8,889 bases of DNA. Origin: Desulfobacula sp. (GTDB lineage: Bacteria; Desulfobacterota; Desulfobacteria; Desulfobacterales; Desulfobacteraceae). Positions 7,121-8,889 of this stretch are shown piece after piece. The stretch is from positions 1-8,889 of the forward strand of contig JABIYQ010000174.1 in NCBI GenBank assembly GCA_018702715.1, written 5' to 3'. The translations under genes and the position numbers were made by a program. The first letter of the stretch is position 1; each line of letters starts with the position of its first letter. The notes under the pieces were generated by a model. It saw only the letters and a list, made by a program, of their open reading frames with translations. It was not told where the DNA came from and did not search any database.

Positions 7121-8584
7121 TTAAACTGTTTCCTCCCCCTTAATTATATCTTTTTCTACAATATAACTCCGTCCTTCCTTAGTGGCATTACGACACGCCG
7201 TACGTAAGAGAATTTCAAGATCCCGGAAATTTCCTTTGTCAAAATCTGTGTCGACAATTTTTTTTAACGCTTTTTTGCCTACTTCCTTTATTTTTATTCC
7301 AGGGTTAAACGCTGGCAAATTAAGCATTGCATCAATAATCAAATTAAATTTGTCCTTTCTTTCATTCAAAGAAGGAACATGAATGATGAAATTAAAACGC
7401 CTGAACAGATCGTTTCTAAAATAATTCACATCTCCTGGAATATTTTTTGTCCATTTGTCAATGGGAAGGTTGGTGGCTGCGACCACAAGTGTAGGACAAA
7501 AAACAGGGCTACCGTACCATCCCCGGGGGGTTACCTGATAATCGTCAAGATAGGCAAGAAGTTTTGCCTGTATTTGAGGACTTGCATCACCTATCTCGTC
7601 AAAAAACACAATCCCGCCTAAACTTTCCATGAGAAAGCCTTTGCCTCCAAGAGGGGATGATCCGGTATAAGTACCGGCACACCAACCAAACATGTCATAT
7701 TCAAAAACATCTTCCCGCTCAAGATATTCCGGAATCGGGATTCGTCTAAACGGCCGGGACTGATCATCGGATGTGCCCTGGGTCATGTGCCAGGCAAGAT
7801 AGCGTGCAATCAATGTTTTTCCAACACCCGAAGGTCCCAAAAGAAGAACTTTAGGCAATCGGTTTCTGTCAACATAAAACTTGTTTTGTTCCAGGGCATC
7901 TTTTATCAGTTTGGAAATGCTATTTACCTCGTCATTCAGGTTAAAATCTTCATTGCCAACTTTAAAAGAAAACCTGAGAAGGTTATCTATTTCAGCTAAA
8001 ACCATCTTCCTCCTCTCTTTGGTTTTCTGGCCCATCACTTCAAGATAAACGGCTTTGCATTCATCGAGCTGATCAAGTACTTCCGACATCCTACCTGAAG
8101 GCGGGATAGTCAAAAATGCCGGATCATAACCTGCAATCTGAGCAAAAGGATTTTCCGGATTATAGATAATCCATTGTCCTACTTTAAGTCCGATTTTTTC
8201 CTTTTTTATTGCCGGGAGGAACCAGTCGCTGATCTGGCTTTTAATCCACTCTTCCCAATCTTCAGGTGTATTCCCAGGTATAAAAAGAAATCGATATATT
8301 ATCTCTTTTTCTTCGATCAACCCACATCGCCAGGATAAAATTGATGCCGGATCGATGGGCGATGCATTCCACAGTATGATGACTTTCAATGGTGTTTTTT
8401 TGCTGATCCACGGTTTGGGGCAATTTCTGGAATACTCCGTAAAATCTTGATTTTTTGTTATTTTAATAAAGATAATATCTGATATCTCTGATAGTTTTTT
8501 TACTGCTTGATATAACGTTTCATCGTCCCAATCCTGCTTTTCAGCAGGATAAAAATCTCTGTTGGCCTTTTTTTTGTTTTTCAT
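7121..8584 (-). CDS. sigma54-activator-type AAA+ ATPase without DNA-binding domain
   Basis: The start at 8584 is preferred because its ATG overlaps the stop of the small upstream gene (TGATG); an in-frame ATG at 8608 would add 8 residues. The protein has 487 residues. Residues 1-240 are an unrecognised, Trp-rich mixed alpha/beta region that may be a sensor. The AAA+ core follows: Walker A GPSGVGKT (250-257), a GTYTGS loop (304-309) where sigma54 activators have GAFTGA, Walker B IVFFDE (325-330), sensor I ATN (370-372), a DLFRRF arginine-finger region (392-397) and sensor II GNFRDLE (451-457). In bona fide activators the loop contacts sigma54 and a Fis-type helix-turn-helix follows; here the chain ends about 30 residues after sensor II, so there is no DNA-binding domain. 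It may remodel a protein or complex rather than activate a promoter. It resembles RtcR only in the ATPase; I see no CARF domain. ATPase identity is secure, function unknown. Confidence 0.88.
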   Translation of the reverse strand: MKNKKKANRDFYPAEKQDWDDETLYQAVKKLSEISDIIFIKITKNQDFTEYSRNCPKPWISKKTPLKVIILWNASPIDPASILSWRCGLIEEKEIIYRFLFIPGNTPEDWEEWIKSQISDWFLPAIKKEKIGLKVGQWIIYNPENPFAQIAGYDPAFLTIPPSGRMSEVLDQLDECKAVYLEVMGQKTKERRKMVLAEIDNLLRFSFKVGNEDFNLNDEVNSISKLIKDALEQNKFYVDRNRLPKVLLLGPSGVGKTLIARYLAWHMTQGTSDDQSRPFRRIPIPEYLEREDVFEYDMFGWCAGTYTGSSPLGGKGFLMESLGGIVFFDEIGDASPQIQAKLLAYLDDYQVTPRGWYGSPVFCPTLVVAATNLPIDKWTKNIPGDVNYFRNDLFRRFNFIIHVPSLNERKDKFNLIIDAMLNLPAFNPGIKIKEVGKKALKKIVDTDFDKGNFRDLEILLRTACRNATKEGRSYIVEKDIIKGEETV

Positions 8585-8751
8585 CAATCTTTTCCAATTC
8601 GCGAACAAATCTTGTCATATACTGTTTCAAGCATCTGGTTGCTCAGATTAACTTTATTGCTTAAAACCCGCAATCGCTGCTCAGGGTCAAGAGATTCAAA
8701 GTTTTTCTTTTTTGCATTTTCTAAATCTTCTCTTGTAAAATCGTTATACAT
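8584..8751 (-). CDS. small 55-residue helical protein of unknown function, coupled to the AAA+ ATPase
   Basis: An ORF running from ATG at 8751 to TGA at 8584-8586, beginning MYNDFTREDLENAKKKNF and containing DPEQRLRVLSNKVNLSNQML. It is charged and predicted by eye to be helical, with a heptad-like hydrophobic pattern in residues 21-48. Its stop shares one base with the ATPase start (TGATG), a classic sign of translational coupling, which is the main reason to believe it. I see no strong Shine-Dalgarno sequence before the ATG; a TTG start one codon earlier is possible. No family recognised. It might be an adaptor or regulator of the ATPase, which is a guess from position. Confidence 0.6.
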   Translation of the reverse strand: MYNDFTREDLENAKKKNFESLDPEQRLRVLSNKVNLSNQMLETVYDKICSRIGKD

Positions 8752-8784
8752 CAAACCATTTGGGTGCGGCTCTTATGGGCCAAG

Positions 8785-8889
8785 TTAAAACAGTTGCAAA
8801 TAGAGGGGTTCAGCCTTATCTCCATAGGTTTTGCGCCACTTCCTGGCAAGATAATCCAGCTGGCAAGGGCTATCTGACCTGATTTTAAA
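8785..8889 (-). CDS. C-terminal fragment of an unrecognised protein, cut by window edge
   Basis: An open frame enters at the right edge and ends with TAA at 8785-8787 after 34 residues. The tail contains LDYLARKWRKTYGDKAEP and ends YLQLF. Its amino-acid make-up (Trp, Tyr, Lys/Arg helix) looks like real protein rather than chance, and it lies 33 nt before the small gene on the same strand, so it probably belongs to the same operon. Too little is present to name a family. Confidence 0.5.
   Translation of the reverse strand, partial: FKIRSDSPCQLDYLARKWRKTYGDKAEPLYLQLF

Noticed and set aside
7663..7678. Inverted repeat CCGGTA-TAAG-TACCGG
   Set aside because: It encodes part of the conserved GTYTGS loop of the ATPase; codon constraint explains it and the stem is short.
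7121..8584. Identifying the ATPase as RtcR (CARF-containing RNA repair regulator)
   Set aside because: The ATPase core is similar in type, but I see no CARF motif in the N-terminal region, no C-terminal helix-turn-helix, and no rtcA/rtcB neighbours.
1..8889. CRISPR array, tRNA, rRNA or insertion sequence
   Set aside because: No regularly spaced direct repeats, no tRNA- or rRNA-like segments and no transposase frames were seen on either strand.

Overview
All genes seen in this window are on the minus strand, so transcription runs from high to low coordinates. The DNA is moderately AT-rich. Most start codons are preceded by strong AAGGAG/GGAGG ribosome binding sites, and many genes overlap or nearly abut. 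This fits a bacterium. The style recalls sulfate-reducing Desulfobacterota, but no taxonomic marker is present, so that is a weak inference.

Layout in transcription order: (1) the C-terminal end of an unrecognised gene cut by the window edge (8889-8785); (2) a 55-residue small protein (8751-8584), translationally coupled to (3) an AAA+ ATPase of the sigma54-activator type that has no DNA-binding domain (8584-7121); (4) a 122-bp gap with a plausible sigma70-type promoter; (5) a NYN-domain (PIN-like) nuclease with a LOTUS/OST-HTH domain (6998-5937); (6) a fusion of a CYTH (triphosphate-tunnel) domain to an inosine-uridine-type nucleoside hydrolase (5861-4194); (7) a large type III CRISPR-type RAMP protein (4175-1932); (8) a short Cas10/Cmr2-like polymerase/cyclase without an HD nuclease domain (1935-355); (9) the first 120 codons of a second RAMP protein, cut by the left edge (362-1).

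Genes 7, 8 and 9 overlap or nearly abut and form the core of a type III-like (Cas10 plus RAMP) effector. No CRISPR array, Cas1, Cas2 or Cas6 is visible. There is also no recognisable CARF- or SAVED-domain protein, the usual readers of Cas10-made cyclic oligoadenylate. Their place is taken by a CYTH-nucleoside hydrolase, a NYN-LOTUS protein and an AAA+ ATPase.

My working model is inference. The RAMP/Cas10 complex senses RNA. Cas10 makes a nucleotide signal or otherwise activates the partners. The CYTH-nucleoside hydrolase would then deplete nucleosides or nucleotides, and the NYN protein would cut RNA. Both visible RAMP modules appear to lack the aspartate used by Csm3 for target-RNA cleavage, which would fit a sensing rather than slicing complex. 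The window looks like a non-canonical type III-derived defence or RNA-surveillance island.
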